Source: Edolisoma coerulescens (taxonomy: Eukaryota > Chordata > Aves > Passeriformes > Campephagidae). Taken from it: a stretch of DNA of 64,000 nucleotides. Within the stretch, counting starts at the first letter, position 1. The number at the start of each line of letters is the position of its first letter. Shown here in pieces: positions 12,701-25,792 of the stretch. The notes beneath the pieces were generated by a model that worked only from the letters and a program-made list of their open reading frames with translations, was not told the DNA's origin and ran no database searches. Made by a program: the position numbers and the translations under genes. The stretch spans positions 650,425-714,424 of the forward strand of contig VWZW01002312.1 of NCBI GenBank assembly GCA_013397115.1, read 5' to 3'.

Positions 12701-13887
12701 TGTGGGACCCTTTTGGAGCCTATATGCCTCGTCCATCTCCAAGAAATAAGATGAGATTTCGCTTTTTGAAGTCCTACAGGTATCTCTTCTAATGGCTTAT
12801 GGTGCAATTGATAGTAATTGCTGTGGATCTTTTTCATTCTTCTAGAGGATTACAGTATATTAAAAAATTGGAAATGGCTTGTATTAATTGTGACTCTCTT
12901 GCGCTCATAAAGGTTTTGTTGAACATGGTATATCAGAAAAACAGGTGTCAGTTCTGTGTAACAGAAAATATTATGAACAAGTGATCATAGAAGTGTATGC
13001 ACTTTTCAGGTAAATGAGAACTTTGAATATTTTTGGCACTCGAAGTTGGGGGACAAGGTAGATTAACATTTATATCAGTGTTCTTATGAAAATATTAATT
13101 CTAAGTATTCTCAGTACTTATAATAAGTTAGCATATTTAATTAAAAATATGGCATACTGATATAGAATACCAAACCTGAATGAATATTTATAGTTGGGAG
13201 GTTTTTGCCAGAAAATCATATTTGTTAATTATTTTTGTGTTAAAAATTTTTAAAACTAAGTATAGCAAATGAGAAAAATACACAGATTGTATTTTTTCCT
13301 AAACTATTGTTTAAAAATAGCAGTAGCCATTTTTGTTTGCCATGATTTGTCACATTACTTTTGGCAATTGAACCAATATTTGTTCTTCAACTTCCTTACA
13401 TTTATTTATAATAGATTCATGTACATTTTCAAGTAAAAAATTCTTAAGATCTTCCTATTTCTATATAATTCATTGAAGAACTTAGTACGTATCATCTTAA
13501 TCATAACTTTATAATTTTAATCAATTCAACATTGAAATATATTTGCGTACATGTACAATACAAAATGCCTCAGAGGATAAATGCTTTATGTAGCAAGCAC
13601 TGTATGGGTGAATAATGGGTGAAAAAAACAACTGGCTTGGTACCGTGCAACTTCTCTCAGTATTTTCTTTTGGAAAAGTTAGGCTGTTCATACAGAGGGA
13701 GTTAGCTTTATGACAAAAAGAATAGTAACAGTTACAGGTATTAGAATAGAAAATAAAACCTGTTCAAAATTAGATCATGTAGTTCAGTTGATATCCCCTT
13801 AAGGCAATCTTATTGACTAGGATTTTTTTGCTTAAAGTAAGCTGCTTATGTTTCTTTCACAAACTTATATCAACTGTTATACCTATC
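9746..13887. other. Unannotated AT-rich sequence
   Basis: No gene or repeat that I can name. Open frames are at most 76 codons apart from antisense shadows of the CR1 copy. Lone TCATAGAATG-like words, for example near 10209, resemble a CR1 tail but lack the rest of the element. The stretch from 13000 to 13880 is especially AT-rich. Confidence 0.5.
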
Positions 13888-13920
13888 ATCCATCTATCTA
13901 TCTATCTATCTATCTATCTC
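13888..13920. repeat. (ATCT)n tetranucleotide microsatellite
   Basis: About seven ATCT units run without interruption, preceded by a diverged ATCATCC start. Repeats of this kind are often length-variable. Confidence 0.9.
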
Positions 13921-14681
13921 AATGCTTTAAAGGCAGAAAGGAGGTCATTTAATGTAACATGTTTATATAGGATCTGATTATTTTCATTTTTAACTTAGGT
14001 ACATATTGCACACTTTCTAATTTTTCAATCTAACAAAGTGAAAATATTCTTACAAGTTGTTAATTAAACTGAAAAGCAAGGAACCTTTATCAAAAGTTCA
14101 GAGGTGTGAATGAATTCTATGTTACCATAGAATGTTATATGTTTGTTTTTCAGGAGCTTTCAAGAATTAGGATGAGGTTGAAGGTAATTTTACTTGAAAA
14201 GTATCGTAGTTGTATTACTGAATGTGAGCTGTATTCTTTGCTACTGTGTAATTTAACTGTAAGTCTCTAAGAGGAGAAATAAAAATCCTTAATATATGTA
14301 TTGCCATGTCACTGCCATGGCTCCATTCACAATGTAGGTTATATTTAGAAATCTACTACAAAATTTTACAGTACTCAATGCCTATGTAATTTAATAACCT
14401 TGTTTATGTCGACTGACAGTTCTGCTCACGTTACTCAACAATTTGATGTCAAGGGACTTTGGTTTCTAAAACTGTGTGTCTGATAGTGCTGTCCACAAGT
14501 TCCATGATGAACATTGTTCAACAAACCATTTAAATTGTGAAGTTGGCCATAATTTTGAGTTTTATTTTGTTACATTTTGGGAAAACTCAGAATTTTTCTT
14601 TTGTGAGATAATCTATTGATTAAACAGACCATCATGTTTTAATTGACGTATTTCTTTTCTGGGAGTTTCTGTGATACATTG
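13921..14681. other. Unannotated AT-rich sequence
   Basis: No gene, RNA gene or named repeat is visible. Stop codons are frequent in all frames and no frame reaches 60 codons. Confidence 0.5.
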
Positions 14682-14731
14682 ATGCCCCCTTACAGCAAAA
14701 TTACGAATGCCACCTTATAGCAAAATAGTGA
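14682..14731. repeat. Imperfect 25-bp tandem duplication
   Basis: ATGCCCCCTTACAGCAAAAT at 14682 recurs as ATGCCACCTTATAGCAAAAT at 14707, two substitutions apart. It is a two-unit local duplication, older than the CR1-J duplication at 21767 judging by its divergence. Confidence 0.7.
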
Positions 14732-17700
14732 ATTGAGTTTCTTTGCTTTCAGAAGATGAAAGAAGACCCGGGCTGATGCAAGTTTTCCCAGAGTAGGGGA
14801 AAATATGCCTTGAAACAATGCTATTTTTCTAGTAAGAGTCAGAATTCAATGCAATCACTTAAAGCTCTTCTTCCTCCACCTGTCCCATCAAATAAAGCAT
14901 AACTTACAGCTTCAGCAAGTTGTATTGAACAAAAAGAGGAAAGTAGACTAAAAGAGCTGGTAAATACACTGATGATTTACTCTACACCAGAAACGCAAGT
15001 GTTCACAGCATGAGATGTAGAACCAAGGCCAGGAGTGGGTACTTCACAGAGAGGAGGCTCAGGAGACTGCCAAAACATTTCAAAATTTACATAACTTCTT
15101 GCAGGCTGGAGGAGGAGGGTTGTTTAGTTCTGTAGGGAGGTGTGCCCATTCTGCTCTCAGGAAGGTGAACATTCTTCTACGCCAATACAAAAAAACCCGT
15201 GTACATCTTTATTGTGCTTCCAGAACACACAGATAATAAATTCACCTCTTTTCCTTTTTGTTTCCCCTCTTCCTTTTTTTTTCTTTCATTTTAAAGCCTT
15301 GGGTGTCTCTCAATTGAAGCATACCTCCCTTACTGAAATGCAGATAGGAATTCTGTTTCCTGCTGCATTTAGCTTGGCTCAGCGAAATAGCACTAGATGT
15401 GACTGTGATGTGACATACTAGTTATGTGTCCTAATAGCAGCACAGTTACACTTTTTAGAGCCTCCTGAAACCTCTGAAGAATGAATGGAGATAGAAGCTT
15501 TAGAAGCTTTCTTCATGATCTCTGAATCCTGTCACACATGGATGGAGGAGAACTAAAGCACCTATCAAAATTTTCTGAACACAACTGAGATGTATTAATA
15601 AGAGTATGCTACCTGACACTCAGTTTTAGATACTAAACACACCTCCCATTGACCTAACGACAGGTCCTCAGGACCACTTAGAAGATTCTCCAGAGGCATC
15701 AGGATCTGCCTGGGTTGTCTGGCTGGCCATTGAGTCTTTTTCCACCACATGTGAGTTTTTTCACCATCTGTGAAAAACACAGTGTCTATCTGCTGAGTAA
15801 AACCTTTCTGGGGAGACAATTTTGTAGAGATGGTAAGCTCCAAAGTAAAATGGGTTTTATGGAGAAATGACACTGTGAATAATATGCATTAAATTGAAAT
15901 AATCAAATAATTAGTAAGTTTGCTAAATTATTGCAGTGTCAGAACTTCATCTTCTTGTGGTTAGCTATGAAAGATACACTTCCTGAGACAGTAATCATGA
16001 CACTTATAGCTTCATGTGGAAAAGAAAGAGAGGTTCTTTGTTGGGTTATGTGAGTTTCTTTTGTTCTGCTTTCTTTCTGTTTTTCTTCTTTGGCTGCCAT
16101 CTGGCATATTTCCCTGGACTAGAGGAATAGTCATGTGGCTGAAGCTACTGCCAACACTTCTGCAGCCAGCTGCTCACAGCATTTGTACATAAGGAGGCAG
16201 ATTCCCTCCTGCCAGATAATTGTAGTCCAAGCCACTAAACTCTTGAGAACTGGGCTGGAAAGTGGGATATTTCTCTTAAACAGCAGTTTTCAGGAATCCC
16301 TTCTCTAAGGGGATTTCTTAATTATGTCAAAGCTCTCTTTGTGAGAAGAGTGTAATATTACAGCTTTTTGTTATTTCAAGCTTGGTGATGAAATGGAAAT
16401 AGAAACCAGATTAAAGATTATTATTTTATTTATTAGGGGTTACAGTCGCAGCACACTGGAAATATCTTGGTTCTATTTGACCAGCCATTCAATATTTTCT
16501 GTGAAATAAAATATTTGAATTCATAAGTGCTAACTTTTCTAGTGAACCTGATGAATCACACATTTGATTTCATATTCAGCTGTTCGTACTCTGTAATTCA
16601 TAGAATGCCATGTCACCACTAAAGGGATGTTTGGAACCTCACTCAGACTTATTTTAGACAAATTTACATGCCAAAATATCATCTACTCAGTTCAGACATT
16701 TGTTAATGTTGACTTGAAATCTTGGGAAAGGTGGCAAAATAGCAAGGCATATTGCAAGTCAGATTAAGTAGCAATAGGAGAGCAGGTGCAAGTGAATCAC
16801 ACTTAACCCTTTGTGTTCCTGCAGACTTACCTCCTTGTCAAAACTCCTAGAGAGCCCCTGATAGTGAGTAAATACAGTCTCAACATCCTTTCCTAACAGT
16901 TCAGAAAGTCTAGCTCCAGTCCATAGGTCCCAAACAGCAGGAAAAAACTGCAGAGCAGTAACATGTTCATAAGTTTCAGCTTTTGCTTAAAATTTTTTTG
17001 ACATAGCTGATCATCACACAGGTTAAGTGAATCTATCACAACTGGACAGGTTGCATCTGTCAATGTTTCTTATTTCTGCCTTAGATTAGTGTTACCTGAG
17101 TGCTTAGTCAATGGGATTTTGCAGTTCTTGCTGCAGCCTTGGAAGTGATTTAAGAAGTGTGAAATAAACAGAAAACAGAAGTATATCTGTAGGTATTTTA
17201 CCAACTAGTTTTTTCCAATTTATGCTTAAGTAAGTTCTGATGGCCAAAGCCAGATCCTCTGTGAATAACCACAGAAAACATTCCTTTACACACAGTGAAG
17301 TAAACTATGATGATTAGTGTTGCTACAGTTTGCACTAAATAAATGGCTGGGCCTTGCTGTTTGTGGTTAAAAAAGTCCCCACACAAAGCTAGCCTTCGAG
17401 ACTAGGCTAGGCACAGACACTAGCATCTCTTGGGATGCAGAAAAAGATTGCACTAACCATAAACACCAGGAAATACTCAGTTTGATTTACAAATTGTAGA
17501 AGGCCATGAATATTTATGTAAATGTCAGAAGTATCTGACTTGCAATTCCCTGATGTATCACAAATTCTGGGAGCACTATAAATAGGCCTATCATTCAATC
17601 TGATACCGAATACATCAGGAACAAGCTGACGCAAGTTCAGCATGTACCATGTCCAAATGTTGCAATTAATTTCTAGATACTTCATTAAATAAGAAAAGTA

Positions 17701-17999
17701 ATACAAGGGTAACATATTAATGCTTATTTTATGGCATTCAAGAATTTGCTTTTTTCCATTGGATCTGAATAGATGGGTTTTTTTAATGATAAACTGACAT
17801 TTCCTTATTGGAATTAGTAAATCCAATTTATTTCTGTGCCCTAGAAATCTAATAATCTACAGGTCATTTTGTGTTTCAGTTGTCTCTGTGAAAGGAATTT
17901 GTAAGTGTTAATTGAAAACTTCTATAATATGCTGAAAGGTAATATAATACTCTAGAGCACCTTTCTTCATGGAGCAATAAAGGAAAGTAAGAGAGAAAA
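14732..17999. other. Unannotated sequence with one 139-codon open frame
   Basis: Nothing here resembles a known gene. The longest frame is 17407-17826 on the minus strand, 139 codons from ATG to stop. Its product has hydrophobic N- and C-terminal segments and many Ile, Asn and Lys residues, but no domain, motif or repeat that I recognise. Another frame at 15595-15873 minus has 92 codons. Both fit chance open frames in AT-rich DNA. CpG is rare. Confidence 0.45.
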
Positions 18000-18260
18000 A
18001 AAGAGGCTCATGCCCACCTAGAGGGGTCTGGCACAAATACCAGTCTGGTGCACTTAGCAGTAGGGGCAGTTATACTTCAGCACATGGGTGGTCCACACAA
18101 GCTGATCCAGCTCTTGGTCTCTGCCAGGAGCCAGCAGCAAATATTTGAATGTGAATAGGAAGAAACTTGGTGGTTACAGTATAATCTTCCTTGAGGGATA
18201 ATCTCCTCAACATCTTCAGCAGTTCCCTGTATATGAGAATGCCAGAACTCTCCTTACTGT
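18000..18260 (-). mobile_element. Probable very old LINE (CR1/L3-like) 3' fragment, antisense
   Basis: The block AGCTGATCCAGCTCTTGGTC, then CTGCCAGGAGCCAGCAGCAAA, then TAGGAAGAAACTTGG and ATAATCTTCCTTGAGGGATAA has the order and wording of an antisense repeat common in turtle and other sauropsid genomes (roughly 'tagtccagtatcctgtctct', 'ggccagtagcagatg', 'gaaac', 'ggataatctgcccccatggg'). I know that family as an old CR1/L3-like LINE. The match is from memory and heavily diverged, so element, family and borders are all uncertain. Orientation is inferred from the usual antisense reading of that consensus. Confidence 0.38.
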
Positions 18261-20538
18261 GTGAATTACTTAGTCTAGAAAATCTGAGTATTTTACTTAC
18301 TCACACCAAATGTTGATCATTATACAATAAAAGAATTGCTGATTTTTTCTCTTCTGCAGTACTTTTTGACACTCATTTCCAGAGATGAACACTGATGCAA
18401 TGTGCAACATTTTCCTCATCCTGGTGTCTAATTTTGCCTTGAAACATTTTAAGTAGCATTGTGACCCAAAGATTTGTTGTTTTATATATTTGCAGGCCCA
18501 TCTTTTTCATCAGCTTTCTAATTAATAATTTCACATGGAAAAATTTTGTATTCCTGTCATTCATGTTGCCAATCTCTTAACACCTCCTCCTATCACAATG
18601 CTCTTTCTAATGCAGAGTGACTAGAAGCGAATGCAGAGCTTCTGATGAGAACAATGGTCTAGAATTATAATATTACTATTCTCATGGGGGAAAAAAAAAT
18701 TCCGTTATGGAACTTCTATTATTCCCCTCTATCTCATTTCTGATGTAGATTAACAGACTTGCTGATTAACCAGTTTTAACTTCTGAGCAATAACCTCCCA
18801 TTTCATTAAATAACTGGTGGTGTCTGTACCATCCAGGTTAGATATTCTGTGTTCTTAACACTGTTAGAATGGAAGTCTCACTTCCATTACTGTGCACTTT
18901 TTTTTTCATCTCTCCCTGTTCTCTTTTCTCAGAGAAGTTTACAAGGACACAGTATTGTGTAAAGGCAACAAGGATCATTTCAGTAGGTAGAATTTCAATC
19001 TCACTGGAAATTTTGCATTTTAAAAGAAAAAAAACCCAACCCAGCCTTGTGGCAAATAGTGAGTTGTACATAATTCTCTATGGGAACAACATTTTTATTT
19101 TAAGATAAGGAAATAGAAAATGTTATTCAGGTTTTCTTTTTTTTTTTTTTTATAATATCTCTTCTTCAGGATTTCTGACTTTGTAGGAGGCTATGAAGTC
19201 CTTCAGCTAATGTGTCAGAATGCATGCAGCTGAAGAAATGGGGGTTTTAGCAGTAGGAGGAGAAAGATGTTCCCATCAACATGCCCATACACGTGATCAT
19301 TATATACATGTATACTGTATAAACAGTCTGCACACATACAAACACACGTGTGTGGGTGCATCCTACACTGAAGTGTACAGACTATCAGAAGTTTTCCAGG
19401 AAGAAGCTGAATACAGAACACTTACTTTATCATTTGTCCATGTGAACTTGCTTTTCCTTTATTTGTTTTACTTTTGCAACATTTCCAGCCATTACTTGGC
19501 TCTTCAGAGACTTAGCTTTCACGAGCTTTGTTACAAATATCTGTTGAAGTTGTAAAAGTAAATGACGTAGTTGAACAAACACCGGGATCAGATAAACTCC
19601 CGTTAACACTAGCTGAAGTTATTTAGCTAGTAAAGAAACCTAAAATGGAAAAAATCCCCAAACTGTTTAAAGGGGATATAATTGTCTTCAGGTGGAGGAT
19701 GGGAGGCCTCATATTTTTTTTGTTATAACAGATGTAGGTGAAGCAAAGGGACAAATATAACAAATAAATCAATGTATAACTCCAGCTGAAGCTACATGTG
19801 CATTACTTTGATAGATGCTATGAGTTGCCCTGTGAATCCAACTTATTTGGCAGCTGCAGGGATGTGCTCGTTGCAGATCGAACAGAATCTGCTGCTCAGA
19901 CAGCTCTGGTGTAGGGCACAAGCATTATGTGGCACTGTTAAACTGATGCATTTTTAATGTTACTTCTTATGTACTAATAGGTGCGGATGCATTCTTAAAT
20001 TTTCCTAAGTATGTGAAATGTACTTAAACTTCCAGGTAACCACCCAATTCCATAATTTTTCTTTACTTCTTGCTCTTCCTTGTAAAATAAAAAGAAAATG
20101 TAAATACGTTAATGCAAACATTAACCTGGGAACTCAGAGAAGCTGGTTATTTTAAGTAACAAATTTCATCTGGTTTATGTCATGTGCTGGAGGCCAAGTC
20201 AAGTGTTTCAACTTCACTTGCACTCCATTGAACCAGGGACTGAACAATCAGAAAATTGATAATTTGGAAACCGGGGTGTGTCTCTAAGACAGTAGAAGTA
20301 AAATTCTCCAAGCTTCTACTGCTGACAAAGGAGAAAATGAAGTTTCTTTTAAGCATCACTTAAGAAAAACACTCCGATGAAGTTGCCATGCAATATCTAG
20401 AAGTGATGGGTTACTGAAGAGAAGTGCCACTGGCACCTGAGAATCAGGAAGAAATTTACACTACTCTGGCACATGTGGTTAATCATGTGAACCTTCTGAA
20501 ACAAAAGGTTGATTTTTGAACAAATGTTTCTGTTTCAA
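18261..20538. other. Unannotated sequence with a poly-T run
   Basis: No gene recognised. A run of 15 T lies at 19137-19151. The longest open frame, 111 codons at 19220-19555 on the plus strand, has no known domain. A segment near 20190-20250 (tcaagtgtttcaacttcact, then tgcactccattgaacc) hints at an old amniote repeat, but it is too short to call. Confidence 0.45.
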
Positions 20539-20600
20539 ATAAAAGGGAGAAAAAAGAGCAAAAAAAAAAACAGAGAGGAAAAAAAAAGATAAAAAAGGAA
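20539..20600. repeat. A-rich low-complexity tract
   Basis: Runs of 6-10 A separated by G, GAG or CAGAGAGG. The minus-strand open frame of 147 codons across it (20479-20922) owes its Phe-rich hydrophobic stretch to this tract and is not evidence of a membrane protein. Confidence 0.8.
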
Positions 20601-21514
20601 TGTAATTTCTTAACGTTAATCCTAGCATCCAGATGATTCCCTTGGTGAGGTAGTCATGCAGTCTTAATGAGCGTGTAAGTGGCAAATGGTGTTTGTTCCA
20701 TGTCTCCTCTTGGCCACAGTCTTTGTTTAAGCTGTCTCCCACACAACGCTGTAAAGTGTAAATTGGAACTTGGAACATGAAATATTTGAGGCTCATCTCA
20801 TTTTGGCATAAAAATACATGTAGTTGTGTTTTATGATAAACTCTGCTTGGGGTCATAGGAGACAAAAAGAATTCTAGACAGAGTGGTTTTACAATACAAA
20901 TACAAGCACACATTAATGCCAAAATAGGGCTTATTGTTTACAGATAGGAATAAAATGATTTAAAACAGGTGGTGTATTAATTTATAGGTCGGGCCAATAG
21001 CAAAATGTCATTAAAAATCTGTTTCATGGTACTGAAAAAGTTTTGTCTTCACATACAGAGAAATAGATGTGTCTGTGATCCACAGAATATTTAAGTTTTG
21101 CTGTCACAGATCTTCATGCTTGGCTACCCCTATTATACTATCATTAAGATATAAAGTTTTATTTATACTGTATATAATTTTCAGTCTGGACTACTAAATG
21201 CACCATATATTAACCTACAAATTCATGTAATATTTAAATTACGTAATAATCCAGGTAGTGTCTGTTAAACAATAATCATACAACAATATGATTGCTTTAT
21301 AAATGCTGAAAGTCAGAAATTATATGTTTTTGTAAAAATCTAATGTAAAACCTCTTTTTTTAGGTAGCTTGATGCTATCAAAAAGTGCTAGCTGCTCTGA
21401 TTTTAGTGAGTACTATGTGAGGGCCCTGATTTTTCCATGGCTGAATCTGCAGAATGAATAAAACAGCCCAGAAATCTTTTCAGCTGGTGAACTGTGACTA
21501 GCTGGTGTGACATG
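20601..21514. other. Unannotated AT-rich sequence
   Basis: No gene or named repeat. The minus-strand 147-codon frame at 20479-20922, the longest ATG-to-stop frame in the window, covers part of it. I recognise no domain in its product. Confidence 0.5.
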
Positions 21515-21922
21515 GCAAGGAGGCTGTAGCCAGGTGGGGATCAGGCTCTTCTCCCAGGCAACCAGCGACAGGATGAAAGGACACAGTCTTAAGCTGCACC
21601 AGAAGAATTTTCGGCTAGACATAAGGACAAAAATTTTTTACAGGAAGAGTGGTTGAGAGGCATTGGAATGGGCTGGCCAGGGAAGTAGTGGAGTCACCAT
21701 CCCTGAAGGTATTTAAGAAAAGACTGGATGTGTCACTTCAGTGCCGTGGTTTAGTTGACAAGGTGGTGTTAGGTCATAGGTTGGACTTGATGGTCTCCAA
21801 GGTCTTTTCCAACCTGCTTGATTCCGTGATTCCTTGACAGAGCCTGTTAGGTCATAGGTTGGACTTGATGGTCTCCAAGGTCTTTTCCAACCTGCTTGAT
21901 TCCATGATTCCTTGACAGAGCC
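21515..21922 (+). mobile_element. CR1-J-type LINE 3' end, sense, with duplicated tail
   Basis: The copy opens with a GCAAGGAGGCTGTAGCCAGG-like segment, then CTCTTCTCCCAGGCAACCAG, then GACAGGATGAAAGGACACAG and TTAAGCTGCACCAGAAGAAT. It continues with GCATTGGAATGGGCTGGCCA, a GTAGTGGAGTCACCATCCCT block and a GTGCCGTGGTTTAGTTGACA block. It ends in GTCATAGGTTGGACTTGATG and TCTTTTCCAACCTGCTTGAT. This is the sense 3' end of the avian CR1-J group, whose tail differs from the CTATGATT type of other CR1 copies in this window. Divergence is moderate. The terminal 78 bases occur twice. Only about the last 330 bases of the element are present, as is common after 5' truncation. Confidence 0.9.
21767..21922 (+). 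repeat. 78-bp tandem duplication of the CR1-J tail
   Basis: Unit one is 21767-21844 and unit two is 21845-21922. Both run from TGTTAGGTCATAGG to CCTTGACAGAGCC. I see one difference, CCGTGATTCC in the first against CCATGATTCC in the second. The near identity, compared with the decay of the host copy, shows that the duplication is much younger than the insertion. Confidence 0.95.
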
Positions 21923-24900
21923 ATGTCAGTAACGCTAACCTCTTCTGCTCCCTGGAACAGATTATGAGGGGTCAAAATACTCTTCTGGAAAGGTCCTTGC
22001 TCCAGGGCTCAGGTGGTCCACAGTAGTATTCAAACCAAAAAGGGTTTACAGCCTTTCTACTCCATTAAAATGGATTGATCACATTTTTCTACAGGACTAT
22101 ATCATTTTCTGCTTGCTCATATTACAGTACAGTCAACTACAACTGTTTTTAGCTATATATTGGAGAATCACAAGATTTGTTTAGAAAGCCTTTCTTTTTT
22201 CCTTTGTCCTCAAGCAACTAAATCAAAAAGGGTTTATCAAAACCAGAAGAGCCAGGAGCTTTCTTAAGGTGCAGCTGAGATTTTCATCTAAAACCTGGAC
22301 TTCAGAAACTTTAAGGAAAATACTTAGTCTGTGAGACAGGAAATATCATTTCAGAGGTTAGCAAGGCAGGATAGTGTGACTTTGACAGCCACACCCTGAA
22401 AAATTTAGTTGTCTGAAATTCCAGTTTTCAGTGCACAGAGTGGATATGTGATGTGTGGTCCACCGGAGCGGTCATCGTGATGCCCTGCTTTTTCTTCTGG
22501 GGTTCAAAGTAGAGAGCTGTTAGGCAGCAGTATAAGGGATTCACCCAAACTGATATTGCCATGCAAAACTCACCAGCTTCTTCTTCCCTGACATTCTTTC
22601 AAGATGTAGATTTCCCAGCTGTCTAATGCAACTCTATTAGGATGTAGGGAAAGGGGCAGATAGTCCTGGAAAAGCTGTGCTTGCTCTTTCCACTAGAGAA
22701 AGATTTGCTGGATTTTTACTCTCTTCATCCTTTCAAAGAAACAGCTGGTCTTTGACCAAGAAGTTATTTTATAATTTGGACCATTTATTTTGAATTAATA
22801 TGTTGTTTTGATCATAGTTTACAGTAGCTAATGTAAATTTAAATGAAGTAGGATAAAAAGCAGTCAGAGGATTCAGTGAAAATTATTTATTGCAGTGTAG
22901 AACTGTCTAACTGTTCTGCAGTTCACCAGCTTCTTAACTTTGATAAAGAGAAATAAATGGATTATTTTAGCAATTTATTATAAATATTTTCTCACATGAT
23001 GCTTCTAAATGGTTTAGATAACATTTCTTTTTAGTGCAATATATTTATTTGATCCTGGAACATAACACCGTTAAATGTCATACACTCTATTACTATAAAA
23101 GAATAAAATTCCTTCCAAGTACATATTGTTTCAGTAAGACATGAGCTTGTTCATGCCAGCTCTTCGGGTTTACAAAGTCACTTCAGAACAGCCTCTTTAG
23201 GAGTTATGGTAGTAACATAAAACAATGTAAAACTCTTTGTGGTAACAATATAAAGTGTTCTTGGGCATGTGCATTTGAAGTCCCACAGTGCTCATCCTAA
23301 CTTTGGGCAGCAGCATCATTTTTGCATTTATATTGGATACTCTAGGAAAGTAAACTATGAATATAATGTTAGAAAGACATCCTTAAGGAAAGGGATTATT
23401 TTTCTTCAATAATTTTTACATCTGCACTTCATCTATATTTAATATTTTTATGTATAACCTAAATATTTGTTTTCCATTATAGTTGTTATTTATTCCTTTT
23501 CATTAATTGAAGCCATTGCAGAATTTCTGCCATGTTTTGGGAATTTATTTCTGGCTGAAAAAATCTCTGCTTTAGTTAGTTTTTTCTTTTTCTTGTGTCA
23601 CTAAAAATGTGTACTAACACCATGATTTCAGTTAGTATTGGTAGATTAATTCTTGGTTGATATGATATGTATGAAAAAAATCTTTTCATGCATCACAGGA
23701 CTCTAGAGAAACTGTTGTCTTTATTTTCTATATTTCTAATAATCTAGTGATTTTCTTAGGCCTTGTCAGCACATCTTTATGTTAAAATTAGAAACTATCT
23801 GGTACTATTTTTCATCTACAAATGTCAGGTTTTACAGTAGCATTGTAATACATGTGGGCTCAGAGTTGCAATTTAAGAAATGGTTAATGACAGAAAATTC
23901 AGAAGAGTCACAGAATTAACTTCTGTAGATTTGATACACAGGTTTTGTTTGGCCACATGACAGGAAACAATAGAGCAAAGAGTGGAAAGGAGAAAAGGAC
24001 TGTTAAGGGGGGCACAGTAGATGAGCAACAAAAGAGACAGTGTATGACAGTCACGTAAGACCTCTGTCTATTCACTTGTTAGCAAAAACTACATCACGCT
24101 GCTGCAGCTCAATTTTTTCATTTTTCATTTTTCTGTTTTGAAGGGCTGAAATTGTTTCCCAACTGCCTAGAGCCTTTTGATCTATAATGCCTGTCTTTAG
24201 CAAAACAATATTTGGAGCTCCTTAGAAAAAGGAGTTCCTGGAGGTGACAATGTGCCCTGGTGAGTTACCTTCATGGTTACACCTTACTGAGTTCAAGAGA
24301 CAAGATACCAATTCCCCTTCTGTTAATATAAATTAACTGATTATGAGTATTTATCTAATAAACAACTATTAATATGTGTAATGGCCAGGCAGAGGTCAGA
24401 CCCATCCCAGGCTGCCAGTAACCAGTAGAACCTGGATGTAGATGTAGATTAGAGTCATCTAAAAGCTTCATTACAGTTTTCAAGGCAAAACTTTACAGCA
24501 AATCCCTAGTACAGAAAAACACAGCTAGCACACAGAAGTTTCCTCTTTCCAGCTTCAAACCATATTCATAAATTTTTACATTGTATTTTATCAGTTCTGT
24601 TTCTCTCACAGCCACTGTAATTGTAGAGGCATTTATTTAATTTTTGAAACCTAATCTACCATGGTGAATTTAGTATCACTATAAAAAATTTTGTTTGTGA
24701 TTCTTGTTGGCAAATATTGAATTTGCTAGGTACCTGTTGATGCCTCTGTCAATTAAATTTAACCAAAAATATGGAAAAAACTTTAAGGGTCTCTAAAGAA
24801 CTTTTTAATGAAGGAAATACCATTTGAACAATGCTGCTGGAAATTTAATTTACAAAATTACTTGGTGTACTATCCACGCCAACCAAGTGGTCTGCAAGTA

Positions 24901-25792
24901 CTGAAATTTCCTAGAATATCAACTCACAGGACCAAAACAATATTCCTCCTCCACACATGTCTGTAGGTCAGCACACTTTAGAGTAATAGACAGTAAACCA
25001 GTACTTCTCGAGCTCCTCCCTCTTTGAACTGCTGTAAAGTGAATTAGTCAATGCTGTAAAATTTAGTTTGTGTAAAATATCACCTTGAAATATTGCATTT
25101 AATCTTCAGTCATTTTGAAATGGTACAAAGAGTTAGTGTTTTTTGATAAGGAAGTCAAGAGTTTTTGGTTTTGTTCTCTTCCATTTTTAGTTCAAAACAA
25201 AACTTTCTTTTTTTTTTTTCACCTCCAATACCCCCAAAAATTCTGGAGGCCTAGTTAAGCTAGACAGCACAGTACAGCTGTAAGATGTTGACTGTTCCTG
25301 ATCTTATTAAACAGGAGCCATATGCACTATAGAAACAAACATTCATTTAACCTGAAATTTTTATGCACTCAAATTCATGAAGGGTCTTCTGTAGCACACT
25401 GCAGTTAGGGTCCACTGCTGTGTTAGATGAAAGTACAGAACAAATAATTTCAGGATTGGCTCTTTGACATCTATTTCACTTGGTTCAACTTCGAGATTTG
25501 CGTGTTTTTTGAGACTTCTTTATATATAAAGAGTAAAAAATTATAAAATAGTGGTCAGAGAAAAAAAGTCTTAGTTTGTTCAGCTTCTTGCTACTTATAC
25601 CAGTAAATTTACAGGGAAAAATGTTTTCCAAGATCCATGGGAAATGAGGTTAACTAAACTGAACCTATCTTGCTGAGGTGATTGTCAGGAAAGTGACATA
25701 CCAGGATGAATAATCCAGGTTGATTAAAACCAAAGAAATACATGGACTGCAAGAGGCTTAGGGAATCATTTAGCACGAAATTCAAATGTATA
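21923..25792. other. Unannotated AT-rich sequence
   Basis: No gene, RNA gene or repeat that I can name, and no ATG-initiated frame of 60 codons in almost 4 kb. A small CpG group (CACCGGAGCGGTCATCGTGA) lies at about 22460-22480. T-rich runs at 25208-25220 are simple sequence. Confidence 0.5.

Noticed and set aside
20479..20922. 147-codon minus-strand open frame with a strongly hydrophobic Phe-rich segment
   Set aside because: The hydrophobic part comes from the A-rich tract at 20539-20600 read in antisense. No domain or gene context supports it.
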